From contig CAJNOP010000201.1 of NCBI GenBank assembly GCA_905250075.1, positions 249,174 to 313,173 of the forward strand: 64,000 nt of DNA, in the 5' to 3' direction. The stretch is from Rotaria sp. Silwood1. Its lineage: Eukaryota > Rotifera > Eurotatoria > Philodinida > Philodinidae. Each line of letters starts with the position of its first letter. Positions within the stretch are counted from its first letter, which is position 1. Positions 24,561 through 35,858 of this stretch are shown in pieces. The notes below the pieces were generated by a model. That model saw nothing but the letters and a program-made list of their open reading frames with translations. It made no database searches and had not been told where the DNA came from. Position numbers and translations under genes: made by a program.

Positions 24561-25320
24561 GAAACAATTCAAACTTTTTTCAAGAGTCGAAATTTTTTCT
24601 TACCGGTGAGTGGTATGTAGAAGAAAAAGCAAGAATATGTGTACATTGTCTGTGCACGTTCTTTAACAAGAGTAAACAAAGAACGAATTTCATTTCTCTC
24701 TACGATACATAAATAGGCATCTATTCGCATACTTGTTATATGTCGCAAACGAAGAATAGAGAAAAAGAAAGCGTACAAGTTGAAGCAACGACGTTCATAC
24801 TATTACAGTGTCAATCAACAACGTGGCATTTGTGCAACGTTACAACCATTTTGACGATGGTAAAAGACGTCTGTTGCGAGGAAGTATATTTGCATTCAAT
24901 AAAAAACAGATTTTTCTGCCATTGAATCGTTCATATCGTCACTTCTTCGCAAGTCATTTTCGAAAGTTCGAAGCATCTACTCCTAGTGTCCGACCATCAT
25001 AGATATTTTGCGATAAACCTATGTAGAATCAAGATCACAGAAAAAGACCGATTTTATAAAACTCTTTCTTCAATTTATCCGACATCATTTCGAAACCGCT
25101 CGGGAACTGTTGACCGCCTTCAGATGGTAAGAGTGGAACGTGGATGTGTGAGTGTAGCTGTCTTTTTTCATGTGCATGTACGTGAAGATGAATTGTGCGT
25201 GATATGAAGGTATGATTTAGCTTTAGGATATAAGATGTGGCAGTTTATGTGAGAGCGAATATGAATGATTGGATGTATCTGTGTTGATATTGGTGTGTCT
25301 GTGTGCGGATGTGCTTAACG
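24561..25320 (+). mobile_element. composite dispersed repeat, copy 2
   Basis: The core at 24561-25005 matches the inverted copy at 17395-17812 closely and the copy at 32586-32972 more weakly. Similarity to copy 1 continues past the core (ACCATCATAGATATTTTGCG) to about 25045. A GT-rich tract follows at 25126-25320 (GTGGATGTGTGAGTGTAG, later GTGTGTCTGTGTGCGGATG), built from hexamers near TGTGGA and TGTGAG. Open frames inside are short and not conserved between copies. Confidence 0.65.
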
Positions 25321-28074
25321 ATCCCATTCAGCTTGAACGTTGATGTATATGGACTAGAAGAGCGGTTGGTTCCGGTTAGACTATTGGCGAAATAATATTT
25401 AAACAAAAAATGGGAAAAAAACATATGCTACAGTGGCATACTTAGAGGATGACGCTGAAAGTAATCATTCCTGTCTTCCGACATATTTTTCTATTTTTCT
25501 CAACAGAAAAGGCCTGAAAATGAGCCGATACGAGCTTGATCTTATGTCAATTGTAATAGCAACATCCAAACTTTGTAGAATATTCATGTTTCATTATAGC
25601 AATCGTGATTGAGTGGCTACGTAGTTCAACATGTATCCAGAAAGTAGTGTTCAAACCTTTATAAGCATCAGCCATGAAATGACTCTGGAAGGGCACTAAC
25701 ATATGTTTGTCTCGAATTATTCTTCCGATAGCATACTGTCTACATTATGGCATACACTTGCTCTTGTGACTAGTATATAGCTAGTTAGTATGTATGGAAA
25801 GCTGAAGCAATTGAGCGCAAGAACTTTGTATTAGACTGGTCTTCTTTTCAGAGCTACAGCTAGTCATATTTCTATGGAAGATTTCGGCCTATGGAGTCTA
25901 CCGTTAGAGATAGCATACCATTTCATAAACTAGCTGAAAAGCAATGATATGAGGAAAACAAGATTATTTAGTATGATTCATAATTTTACCATTATTCTGA
26001 TGGCACTATTTTTTTTTCACTTTCATAATCATCACTGCACAATTAATATTCATCTTCTTCATTAATTTTATCCTTCATTAAAGTACAATTGTCGTCATTG
26101 TTGTTCTGCCTAGGATCAAGTTCTTTTTGTACTGACATGTAAAGACCTACAAATTGGTCACTTAGGTCTCTAGGGTATATGGATGTGGTTATATATGGAG
26201 TATTGGTTTCAAGTTTCTTGTGAAATCCTAGAAGGATTTTTCAAGTTTCTGAGTCTTAAAATCCTGTCAAGTTTCATTTAGGACTTTATCTTAAACCATA
26301 TTAACTTCTATGTTCCATGATTAAACAGGATTCTTATTAGGATTCGGAAAAACTGAATTTGAAGAGAAACCAATTAAACGTACATTCAGATCGACATTTT
26401 CCTTCGACACGTCTTTTAAATATTCTTTCAAGAAATTCAATAATATTCTAACAGAAATCTTGCAATATTCTACGGTATAAAATGGAAATTTTGTTTTTTC
26501 TATTAGGAACTGTTGAAGTTGTAGCAGGATTCTGATTTAAAAAATCGAATAAATTATCCAGAGCCTTGATGTGATTTTGTTACCAATCGTGCAAAAATCT
26601 ATGATATGTTGTGACGACTCTTTTTTTCTCAGGATTCAGATATTTTCTTAACCGATTCCTCGCCTCTCTCCATTGACAAAGTACTCACAGACTCTTAGTA
26701 TAATCTAGTCTTAAATTCTGTGAAGATTTTGAAACTCTGTGGCTATAGGCTTTTCTCGAGATTTGGTATTTCCTTCAATGATTCCTAGTTCAACAATAGC
26801 AGTAACTTGTCCAGTATCTTCACTAAATTTTGTTCAAATTTTGTGTAGGCTTTGAGGTTCCGTTTCAACTGGTTACTTTCAAGATTTTATCCTTTCCTCG
26901 CGGAAAAAGAATAGCAAATCTAATTACAGTTCTCTTTGGATTTCTCAAAGATCTAGTATAGAAGCGTAAAAGATTTTGCATAGGAGTAAATGATCTTTGT
27001 TTTGCTCTAAGTTTTGAAAATACGGTCGTATTCGACACAAAATCCTTGTTTACAACTGTATGTCAATAGCGTATTCGTCTTCATGAATATGTGCCACAAT
27101 CGTTACTTCCTTGTACTGATGTCAAAGAAAGTAAATCAAATAAAAAATTATGCAGACTATTTCAATATACTATCAACTAATGACAATTACTCGCGATTAT
27201 ATGTGTACCTGAATTCTGAAAAAAGAAAAGTATCTTCAGTAGATTGAGAAGACAGTGATATCTCAAGGGAGGTCTCTCCTTTCTCTTACCATCGAACTCT
27301 TTAGTATCGTCTCATGAAGCAATAGGGTGAACCGGTGTAACATTGCAACTCTATAGTCTGTTTCTGGCTAGTCATGATTGGATTGTTTGCGATGATAAAC
27401 ATTGACAAAATCATTCTAAAATTGCCTTGCACTAACACTAACAAAGATACGATATGGTCATGATTCTTCTGTCATATCCAAGAAAACCAACTGATTTCTT
27501 GATTTCCTTTGACTTCTAATCATTTCTCTAATATCTGATGTTTTTAAATCATTTATAATGGTCTCTAGCATAGAAATGATGTTGTTCTTCCTTGAAATAA
27601 CCGGCATGATGAATTAATTACATACCTTTTCTCATTCCCATGTTCATCTGTCCTCAAGATATGAGTGGGTGTATAGACGTGGATGTAGGTACAAACGTCG
27701 GTATGATTTAATATATAGTAGAGCACTTACACTCACACTCATCGGCACTAATACATCTATATATGTCCGCATCTGTCACCATTACGTTCAGCTCCACACT
27801 CTCTTACACCTACACCCGAAGTGTATGTCAATTTTTCGACATAGAATGGACCTAAATGTTGCATAAACAGCATTATTCTGCTACTAAAAGATTTATTGTA
27901 AAATTCTGCGTTATGAAAATGCTGAATAAAGGAAGACTTAAGATGATTTAAAAATGGCTCTTGTACATCTCTGTTTTTCGAGAAAATGAGCTCTACATAA
28001 TAAATGTAACCAAATGCTTTCGATAATATTCAGTTTACAGTTAAGTTCAAAGTCATATCAGGAACCATTCGTTA
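25321..28074. other. gene-free stretch
   Basis: No gene was recognised over 2.7 kb. Between about 26225 and 26940 the string AGGATT/GGATTT recurs six times amid AAGATTTT and CAAGATTTT words, perhaps the remains of a tandem repeat. A GT/CA hairpin at 27664-27822 is listed separately. Confidence 0.5.
27664..27822. repeat. GT/CA-armed hairpin
   Basis: A GT-rich arm at 27664-27692 (GTGGGTGTATAGACGTGGAT) is mirrored by a CA-rich arm at about 27791-27822 (CCACACTCTCTTACACCTAC, then ACCCG), with further CACTTACACTCACACTC in between. The arms are imperfect complements made of degenerate TGTGGG-like hexamers. Confidence 0.5.
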
Positions 28075-30189
28075 TTATTCGTTCGATTTGGTATGATGAA
28101 TTTTTTCTAGCGTACTATCACGATATAGTTTTATTGCAAATTTATAAAATTGTATTTGATGTTCGAACGTATTATGCAGCGGTATCAGGGTAAAATAGAG
28201 TTGCGCCGTAATCATTTTTAAATCAGCTGAACTTGCAGCATTTGAATATTCTCTCGAAACAAAATTTTCAAATGTTCGAACAAGTTGCGAGAGATATGTT
28301 TCCACTGCAGACGTTGAAAGTAAATCTATTTTGTTCAATAAAATAAAATCATATCCAGTTAGTGATTGATATACTTTCGCTAAATCATAATTTAAATCAC
28401 CATGTAAAGTTAATTCTGTTCCTAAAGATCCTCGCATATCTAAAAAGACCACCCGACTATCTGGTGTTAGCAAAGCATTACTAAAAACTGGATCACCATG
28501 AATAATTGGATTATATTGGCCACAGTTAGATCTTTCATATTCAGTGAAATATTTAATGAAATAATCGACAAAATCTTTAGAAGGAATCATTGATGATTCG
28601 AAATGATTTTTAAAGTATTCGTCCAAATTTAAATATATATCAACATATCGATTGTAACGCGATAAAATTTTGCTGGAATAATTTGCATAAATATTTGATT
28701 TTATTTCTGTAGGTTCTACCGGTAATGACAAATGAATACGTTTTAACGATGATAAAAATTTTAATAATCGGCCTTCGGTCAAACATAGGTTTGTAAACAA
28801 ATGTGAATAAGTAATACCATTGATGTTTTCCATAATTATGGATGTAATACCAGCATCTTTGTTCGTTTCAATACGGTCTAGCTGTGGAAATAAGCCCACA
28901 ATAGATGGTGGGATATTTTGATAAAAGTAAATTTCACCTTGAAGACAGTCCGTTGAAGAACTTTTAATAATTGAATTGTCCAAGTGTTGAACTGTGTTAA
29001 AATGTCGAGAAGAAATAAAGCCGTATTTTCGTCTTTGATATCGAGAATCACATACAGTACCATCAAGTGACCATCCAATCTCTTTTGCCGTATCAATCAA
29101 AGCATGAATAGCCAAATCGTCAACGTAGACATCAGCATATGGTTTTCCGAACAACAATTCATCATATGGTATGTCAAATTTAGCCAATGTTTCAAGTGTT
29201 ATCCGTCCGATATCAGCAATGACGGCACCAACATTACCTGCATGAGTCCTCATTCGACGAGCTGTTTGGATTATGATATAATGGCCAGCTCTGTGCAGCT
29301 CTCGAACCAATTGAATATTTTGTAGTTTTGGTTCAACCGAGTTATAGTCGCCATGTTTACTTGGATAAGAGACCAATGTATTGTCCAAATCAAAGCAAAA
29401 TCTCATTCGACGAATAGTTATTGGACTTTCTTTAGTTTTTAGTTCTTTTAAAAATTGATTCAGCTGATCAGGAGTTCCAACACAAACAAAATCATCTGTA
29501 CTAACTTGAATTCCAACAAAGAGTTCTTTGCTGTCCAACATTAATTTGATAACGTTTGTTGTATAGTATTCACCGGAATGCCCTACTGCTTCGTCCAATA
29601 TTTTTATACAAAACTGTTTTAAAATGGTAGCTGAACGAAAAGCATAGGCACCAGTATTTGCATGGCTTGAAATCATTATTTTTTCACACACGTCTGTCAC
29701 AAAGGAATATCCTTCCACTGGAGCTTTTTCCTCTAATTTTAAATAAGAATATATAGGTTTTCCACCATTATCTTCGAAAAAAAAAGAGGCATTCAAATTG
29801 TCTGGCAATTGACGAAATTCTTCAATGATCGGTTTGAAGTAAATTGTATCACAATCTAGAGAGATTGTTTTTCGTTTCAAACGATCTTCATTCATTGACT
29901 GCAACATAATGAATAGTGTCTCAGCTGCACCTCTTGTTTCAAAATCGAAAATAATCCCTTGAAATGTTTTCTTTGGATATTCCATTTTCAATGTTTGAAT
30001 TAAGTCAAATTGCTTTTCTAAATTTACCATAATTCCAATATATATAATATCATCTTCTTTTGTATTTAAATGATCTAATAACCAAAATAACATCGGTCTT
30101 CCAACGATTTTAATGAGCGGTTTCGGAAAGCGATAGTTTTCCTTGCTAAAACGATGGCCAATTCCACCCATAGGAATTAGAATATTCAT
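28075..30189 (-). CDS. nucleotidyltransferase-HAD phosphatase-kinase-like fusion
   Basis: An intronless frame of 704 residues joining three catalytic folds. Residues 1 to about 250 are a sugar-phosphate nucleotidyltransferase with the start MGGIGHRFSKENYRFPKPL (the G-x-G-x-R...PKPL nucleotide loop), later SLDCDTIYF as the metal site and TGAYAF. About residues 262-370 form a HAD domain of the capsule-phosphatase type: nucleophile motif DLDNT at 267-271, QTARRM, and KPYADVYVDD with the conserved Lys and the Asp pair. The C-terminal third carries an aminoglycoside/choline-kinase-like core, HGDPVFSN at 564-571 and FLDMRG at 582-587. Similar chains occur in bacterial surface-polysaccharide loci, where they make an activated sugar or polyol. 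The substrate here is unknown. Lack of introns and domain order suggest bacterial ancestry, which is an inference. Confidence 0.85.
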   Translation of the reverse strand: MNILIPMGGIGHRFSKENYRFPKPLIKIVGRPMLFWLLDHLNTKEDDIIYIGIMVNLEKQFDLIQTLKMEYPKKTFQGIIFDFETRGAAETLFIMLQSMNEDRLKRKTISLDCDTIYFKPIIEEFRQLPDNLNASFFFEDNGGKPIYSYLKLEEKAPVEGYSFVTDVCEKIMISSHANTGAYAFRSATILKQFCIKILDEAVGHSGEYYTTNVIKLMLDSKELFVGIQVSTDDFVCVGTPDQLNQFLKELKTKESPITIRRMRFCFDLDNTLVSYPSKHGDYNSVEPKLQNIQLVRELHRAGHYIIIQTARRMRTHAGNVGAVIADIGRITLETLAKFDIPYDELLFGKPYADVYVDDLAIHALIDTAKEIGWSLDGTVCDSRYQRRKYGFISSRHFNTVQHLDNSIIKSSSTDCLQGEIYFYQNIPPSIVGLFPQLDRIETNKDAGITSIIMENINGITYSHLFTNLCLTEGRLLKFLSSLKRIHLSLPVEPTEIKSNIYANYSSKILSRYNRYVDIYLNLDEYFKNHFESSMIPSKDFVDYFIKYFTEYERSNCGQYNPIIHGDPVFSNALLTPDSRVVFLDMRGSLGTELTLHGDLNYDLAKVYQSLTGYDFILLNKIDLLSTSAVETYLSQLVRTFENFVSREYSNAASSADLKMITAQLYFTLIPLHNTFEHQIQFYKFAIKLYRDSTLEKIHHTKSNE

Positions 30190-30861
30190 TGTTGATTTTT
30201 TTCTCTACTTGGATGACTGTAATATACGGTACGCAGAAGAATAAATTCCAAAAAGTATAAAATAAGAACAATTCTTCACAATACGAAGAATATCTCACAT
30301 AAAACAGCACCTGCGTACCTTGAAGATTTACTGAAGTAGTGGAACCAATAAAATTAGATTGATGAGTAAGAAAATTTCTACAAAAAGGTAAAAAAAAACA
30401 CAACGTTCGAAAATAATAGTATCTTTCTATATAAATAGACATAATTATATGTTATATTTTAATTACTCAGGACATTAAGCCAATACTACAGTAAAGACAC
30501 ACGGTCTCTACAATTGTAACGAATTCTACACCCTTCGTCGGTTTTGTGCATTTGTAGGACGATCTCTTTAAGTTCTTTGTCACACTGTTTTTTTAGTGTG
30601 TTATGAATATCTGAGGTTAGTAACATACAACTTAGTACTGCCATCTCACTTTGTGATACTTTTCTTTTTCAAAAAACAAATGTTTCGAAAGGCCAAAAAA
30701 GTGACTTTCATATAGTTCCATGACACTTGCAACAGAGGTATTTTCTCTTTTTTAGAAGTAAAATGATTCTTCACTTCTTATATTTTCTTGAATTCTAACT
30801 GAGTTTTAGATAGCATTGGGATGCCTGGTTCCCTGTGAAATTTTTCTGGATTCGGTTATCT

Positions 30862-30957
30862 GGAGTGTGGGTGTGGACGCGGGCGATTCTCAGCACCGAT
30901 GAATGAAGGTGTGATGCCAAACGTAGAGGAATCTCTCACCGATAGTACCCACACTCC
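30862..30957. repeat. hairpin with exact 11-bp telomere-like arms
   Basis: GGAGTGTGGGT at 30862-30872 is exactly complementary to ACCCACACTCC at 30947-30957, with a 74-base loop. The left arm continues into GTGGACGCGGGCG and the loop holds another GGTGTGATG. It is the cleanest member of the GT/CA hairpin group. Confidence 0.7.
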
Positions 30958-31884
30958 TTAGGCAACCAAAGGACGAATGAAATAGCTAATTTTTTTCTAG
31001 CCGTGGTGGTATGTCGTGTCTAGTCTTTTTGTCGTCAACGACACTGTACACAACGAATTGTAGTTTTATTTTGTGATCGTATTTGGATTAGTCTAAATGA
31101 TAGACGTATAAGGAAGAAGGTTATATTCGATCATGCACACAATATGTCGCTTACCAAGCACCTAATCGATTGAACTATCAATTTCTACATGTTGATAAAC
31201 ATTCTAAGATGCCGTTGAATACAATTTTACTATGAATATAAATTTTTATCATAAAATACTGAATCGATTGCATAAAATTGAATAGAACTAATTTAATTTT
31301 TTTCTTATTTTACCGAATGTTTCTTCTGATCACTGACGTCTAGGAAACTCATTTTCCGCTGAAAAAAACCTAAACAACAAAAATAAAAAAAACCGTTTAG
31401 TTTACATCATGATTGAAGTTCATTTCAATTTTTAATTTTTGCAATTTAAACTGATAAATAAACTGAAATTATGTAATTTACATATTTTCAAATTAATCAC
31501 AAAAATCCGTATTTAGAATAAAATGTAATTATAACATAAAGAGATAAGAAAGGCTTTTAAAGTAAATTATATTAGTTCAATTTAGGGCCTAACAATTTTT
31601 AAAAAACATTTAAAGGTAGTTTTTATCGAGAAGTAATCAGAATCCATTGTATTTTCATATGTCTTTGTGTTTCGATATAGATTTGTATTTTTAATACAAG
31701 AAAAAATACAAGTTTTTATTCTTCAGGAAGGTAATTATTTAGACTGATTCAAATGACATCCATCTCTCTTTGAATCATACTTTATCTTTAGAAGGTCCGT
31801 CTGATGTGGAACACTATCGAAGCAAATATTTGAATTCACATTTCGCCTAATTTTTTCCCACTTTTCTATTATTCTGACTATTCT

Positions 31885-32033
31885 CGAGGGAGTGGGCTAG
31901 AGACCGGCGAGGTGTGGGCTTGCGTAGAGAATGGGTACGAGCGTTGGTATGGTGTGTGGTGGGTCTTCTATGTAACTACACGTACATCCATTCGACTCAC
32001 AGCACCCACAATCACATCCATCCATATCCTCTT
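31885..32033. repeat. GT/CA-armed hairpin
   Basis: A GT-rich block (GAGGGAGTGGG, GAGGTGTGGGCT, GGTATGGTGTGTGGTGGGTC) is followed by a CA-rich block (ACATCCATTCGACTCACAGC, then ACCCACAATCACATCCATCC). The halves are imperfect complements over about 60 bp each. Confidence 0.5.
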
Positions 32034-32585
32034 TTTCTGAGTATCTGTTTTCTTTTTTAGAGAAGCTTTGAATTCTGACGATCAGTTATCTTTATTTTTC
32101 TTTTTCGTCTGTTGACTCTTTAATTAATTGTAAAACTAAATAAATTCATCTTGCAGAACAACAAAGAATCCTTTTCGGTAAGTATCCTAAAATATTCGGA
32201 ATCTCCGATCTCGGTTCCGAAAATTTTTTTCAGCCTCGGTCCTCGCTGATCTCTAGAGTGGATAGACCTAACTGATATGTAAGACCTCTAAGACTAAATT
32301 TGACGGGTAGTGTGGACATTTTAGATTAGTCTTGGACGACATCCTCACTTATTCTTTTGCTTACCTGGGGTGTGAATGTAGGTGGGTGACCGATGAAGAG
32401 AAGTCTTTCCCTCATCTATTAACAGGCGAACCAAACTTCAGCCTTAAATATATTGTGGAAGTATGTTCTATATTCAGGGAGAACACTTGAAGTTCGATTT
32501 AGCATCTATGGTCACAATTTAGCAGCATGTCCTAATTTAGAGTGATGCTGAAAAATTTACCTGTTATTCAAAAAAAAACCAATGC

Positions 32586-33185
32586 AACCTTTTTTTGTTA
32601 AGAGATGGCATTATTTCTTACTAGTGAGCAGCATGCAAAAGAAAGCAGCGAATATATGTTTACCTTGCCTGTGCACATTCTTTATTTGAGTAAGCAATGA
32701 AGAAATTGATTTTTTCTATAAGATGCACAAAAGGTTGCTTTTACATATTTATTCTATGTCGCAAACGAAGGATAGAGAAAAAGAAAACCTTGAAGTCTGA
32801 GCAACGACTCTCATGTCATTACAGTGGCGATAATCAACACGGCACTTATGAGACATCAAGACGTTGACAATGTTGAGATGATTTTTGTTGCACAGAGACA
32901 TTTAGGCATCCAATGGGAAACAGAATTCTTTTTCCTTCAGTCGCTCACATTTGTACTTGGCAATAATTTTGAGTTTGGACTTTTGTGTGGATAGGATAAA
33001 GAAGCGGCTTGTAATGGTTTGAGTGTCGACATCGGTGCTGTAGGTATCAATGTGTGGACGAGAATGTTGATATTTAATTGGTTTCGTAACTGTGTTGCTC
33101 TGTAGGTTTGCGTGTTGGCAAACGTATGATTGTGGGTTTGCTATTGTGTGAGGGTTCAAGGATTTGTGTGAGAAGTGTTGTTGGC
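32586..33185 (+). mobile_element. composite dispersed repeat, copy 3
   Basis: The core at 32586-32972 is the most diverged of three copies but keeps the blocks TTTTTTTGTTAAGAG, CTGTGCACATTCTTTA, TATGTCGCAAACGAAGGATA and GAGAAAAAGAAAACC, in the same order as copies 1 and 2. A GT-rich tract follows at about 32990-33185 (GTGTGGATAGG, GTTTGAGTGTCG, GATTGTGGGTTTG, GTGTGAGGGTTC). Confidence 0.6.
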
Positions 33186-33663
33186 TTAGAGTTGAAAGTC
33201 TTGTAGACCTGCAACGGGTTGAGTGTTTTTTTTCAGGCGGGTCATCGAGGACACTTGAAATCTTTTACTCTATTAATAAAAAACCAATGGAAAATCGAGC
33301 CCTACAAATTTAATGAATGAGCTATTCCTTTCAAAAAGGGTGAGGCACATGATAATACGAAGAAGCAAAGGAAAAACGTTTCAAAACTTTTCATGTGATA
33401 CCTTTCAATAAGTACAATGAATAGGACAATATCTATATATTATTTTAGATAGTTTTTCATCTATAAATACATGACTTTGATACAAGATATGCAAGTTTGG
33501 TATTTTCTTCTTTAAAATCATTATTTAAGGTACTTGAAGGTAGAATGCTGCTTAATTTTTCATTTCTCTTGAGACAGTGAAGAAACAGTGTTACTCCACG
33601 TGAAGCATTTTCCCATCCATGGGCTACTATGACCAATAGAAAAGTTACAAGAGTAGGTGACCG

Positions 33664-34541
33664 TACAATTCGTTGCAGGACAATTCGTTGCAAGACAATT
33701 CGTCGCAACGATATAATCCAATTATAACTTATCATTATTTTCTCATAAATGAATTGACCTATTAAGATAAGTTAGAAACACATAATTCAATGAATATGAC
33801 AATTGTAGAGACTATTTTTAATCACTAAACTTTGATTTTTGATTCCGAGCAGTACAATAATCGTCTGGTACACATAAAAAGTTAGGTTCTTTGAATTATG
33901 TCAGCGGTAAAAGTTTTCTTATAGAAACAGAAGTGGTGCTGCATCTTTCTTTCAATTCCTATTGTAGCTCAGGATTTACGACACATGGAACAATAATTTG
34001 AGAAAATAAGTGAAACTTAGTGTTCACTAACAAAGATTGGCTTTAGCATAACTAAAAAAAGCTTTTGATCAAATCTTTTTATTAAATATCCTTATTTAAT
34101 GTACAAATTGTGTTAGTTTAAAAATTATCAGCTCTTATTTAACATGTTTAAAATTAAACTAGTTTGAATTCATCGATAATTTATACAGTGCTAACACTAG
34201 TGTTGATGATTTCTCACATTTGAGGGTTTTTCATCTCATCAGTATTAGTCGTGATGCATAAAATAGATCCGAATTTTTTTATAAAACCAGAATTTCTTAT
34301 GACAATACAACCCAAAATAAAAATTCAAAGTTTAGTGATTAAAAATAGTCTCTACAATTGTCATACTCATTGAATTACGCGTTTCTAACTTATCTTAATA
34401 GGTCAATTCATTTATGAGAAAATAATGGAAAGTTGCAATTGGATAATATCATTGCGACGAATTGTCCCGCAACGAATTGTCTTGCACAAATTGTCCATGC
34501 GATGAATTGTCCGCGACGAATTGTCCTGCAACGAATTGTCC
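33664..34541. mobile_element. fold-back DNA element with tandem terminal repeats
   Basis: The left arm (33664-33835) and right arm (34325-34541) are inverted copies, including an exact match of 29 bases around GACCTATTAAGATAAGTTAG. The outer part of each arm is a tandem array of a 14-16 base unit close to GACAATTCGTTGCAG: three units on the left, about six on the right. The centre, about 490 bp, is AT-rich and non-coding. Both outer ends abut a TA (CCGTA on the left, CCTAG on the right), which could be a TA target duplication. It is non-autonomous; no transposase was seen. Confidence 0.75.
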
Positions 34542-35858
34542 TAGCACCACATGAGTATAATTTTTGACTTGAAAACAGAATTCATCTGTTTTAAGTTGTT
34601 TTTATTAATATCTCAGTTTTCTTTCAAAGTTACATGAGACTAGCAGAAGGCGAACATTTCACATGGAAAGAACGTTTTTCTGTTATTCGTACATTCAGAG
34701 CATGATCCGATACTTACTTATCATCAAGAGTTTCTGACAACCAGTGAGAAACAGTTCAAAAGTGAGTCTGAAATTTTGAGATGGAAAATTTCTAGCATAG
34801 ACAGCGTTTAGGTGGTGGATTGGTAAGTAACTTTTCTTGATCATGATCAATACATTCAATCTACTGCAAGACCACTCATTATATAGCGGAAAGCTGGAAT
34901 GCCAATCATGGTTAGATTTGAATCGGCTCGGAACTTCGAATTCGTTGTTCTGAAGCGTTCAATCGATAAAAACCGATAAAAATAAGCGGAACTATACTAG
35001 CTCAGCACTCTTAAAAATCAGAAAAAAAAGAGGAAAGACTCATGAAAACCGGTCAATCTGACACCAGTTCGAAGTGTAGCAATTTGTTCTGTTCTCACTT
35101 ACATATTACATCCTATAATCTTAAAAAAAAACTAAATAAAGTCATTTTAAAGATAATTCTATTTTAATTCATTTTTGTTAAAACATTTTCAATCTTAACT
35201 TCTAGTATGAAATACTGTACCATGGAATAAATTGAGTGAAGAATCCTAGGTTGATGATTCCTGAAGCAGTATTCCGTGAATTTCTGGCGAAAACCCTCAG
35301 CAAACACACCATTTCCAGCCGAAACCCGCGGGAAAATGCCAGAAATTTGACGCAGAAATCCGGTGACCGTATCCGACTACCGGTTTTGCCAAGTTCCTGT
35401 CGGTTCTGTCCGGAACAGGATAAATCCGATCATCGGCATACTTCTTCCATGTTTTGTCGATTTCCGATGTTTTCCTGTGGGAACCGGTCCGTATGTTTCG
35501 TCCTGGAATTCCATTCTTTTTTTTTTACTATTGCTTTGTATTCGTTTTAGTAAATGAAATTTAATATTCGCCAAAGAATCAAAGTATTATTATCATCAGC
35601 TTTCTGATATATCTGTTTATTTTCTCAATTAGAAAAATTCATGAATATAAAAAAGTGTAAGAGCGAACGAAATTTGTACAACATACTCGAAATAAGATTA
35701 GCAGAGTACGAAATCTCGACAATGGCGATTAGAAAGCAAAAAAAAATTTAATAACGAAATTCAAACAAGTTAAGTTTAAAAAAACTAGAACAGGAGATAT
35801 GAAACCAGAACCATTCAAATATTCAGAATAAAACCCCGTGTTTATTGTCCACGCTATT
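34542..35858. other. gene-free stretch
   Basis: Intergenic sequence downstream of PP5. It contains the truncated GC-richer repeat at 35236-35505; otherwise no gene was recognised. Confidence 0.5.
35236..35505 (+). repeat. truncated copy of the PP5-intron MITE
   Basis: It aligns with 36455-36705 at roughly three-quarters identity (GATTCCTGAAGCAGTATT, GGAAAATGCCA, ATCCGGTGA, TATCCGACT, CCGGTTTT). Base composition is visibly more GC-rich than the surroundings. The terminal sequence AGGGATGCA is not present at either end, so the copy appears truncated or eroded. Confidence 0.7.

Larger units (their letters stand above)
30190..32585. other. gene-free stretch with GT-rich tracts
   Basis: Apart from the hairpins at 30862-30957 and 31885-32033 (listed separately) and a GT tract at 32367-32393 (GTGTGAATGTAGGTGGGTGA), there is AT-rich sequence with no coding frame that I can support. 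Confidence 0.5.

Noticed and set aside
24740-25207. Open frames in the composite repeat, considered as a transposon protein
   Set aside because: They are short, in different frames, and not preserved in the copies at 17146-17812 or 32586-33185; no transposase or reverse-transcriptase motif.
35363-35574. Open frames inside the GC-richer repeat
   Set aside because: They arise in all frames because the repeat lacks AT-rich stop codons, and they are not conserved in the sister copy at 36338-36715.
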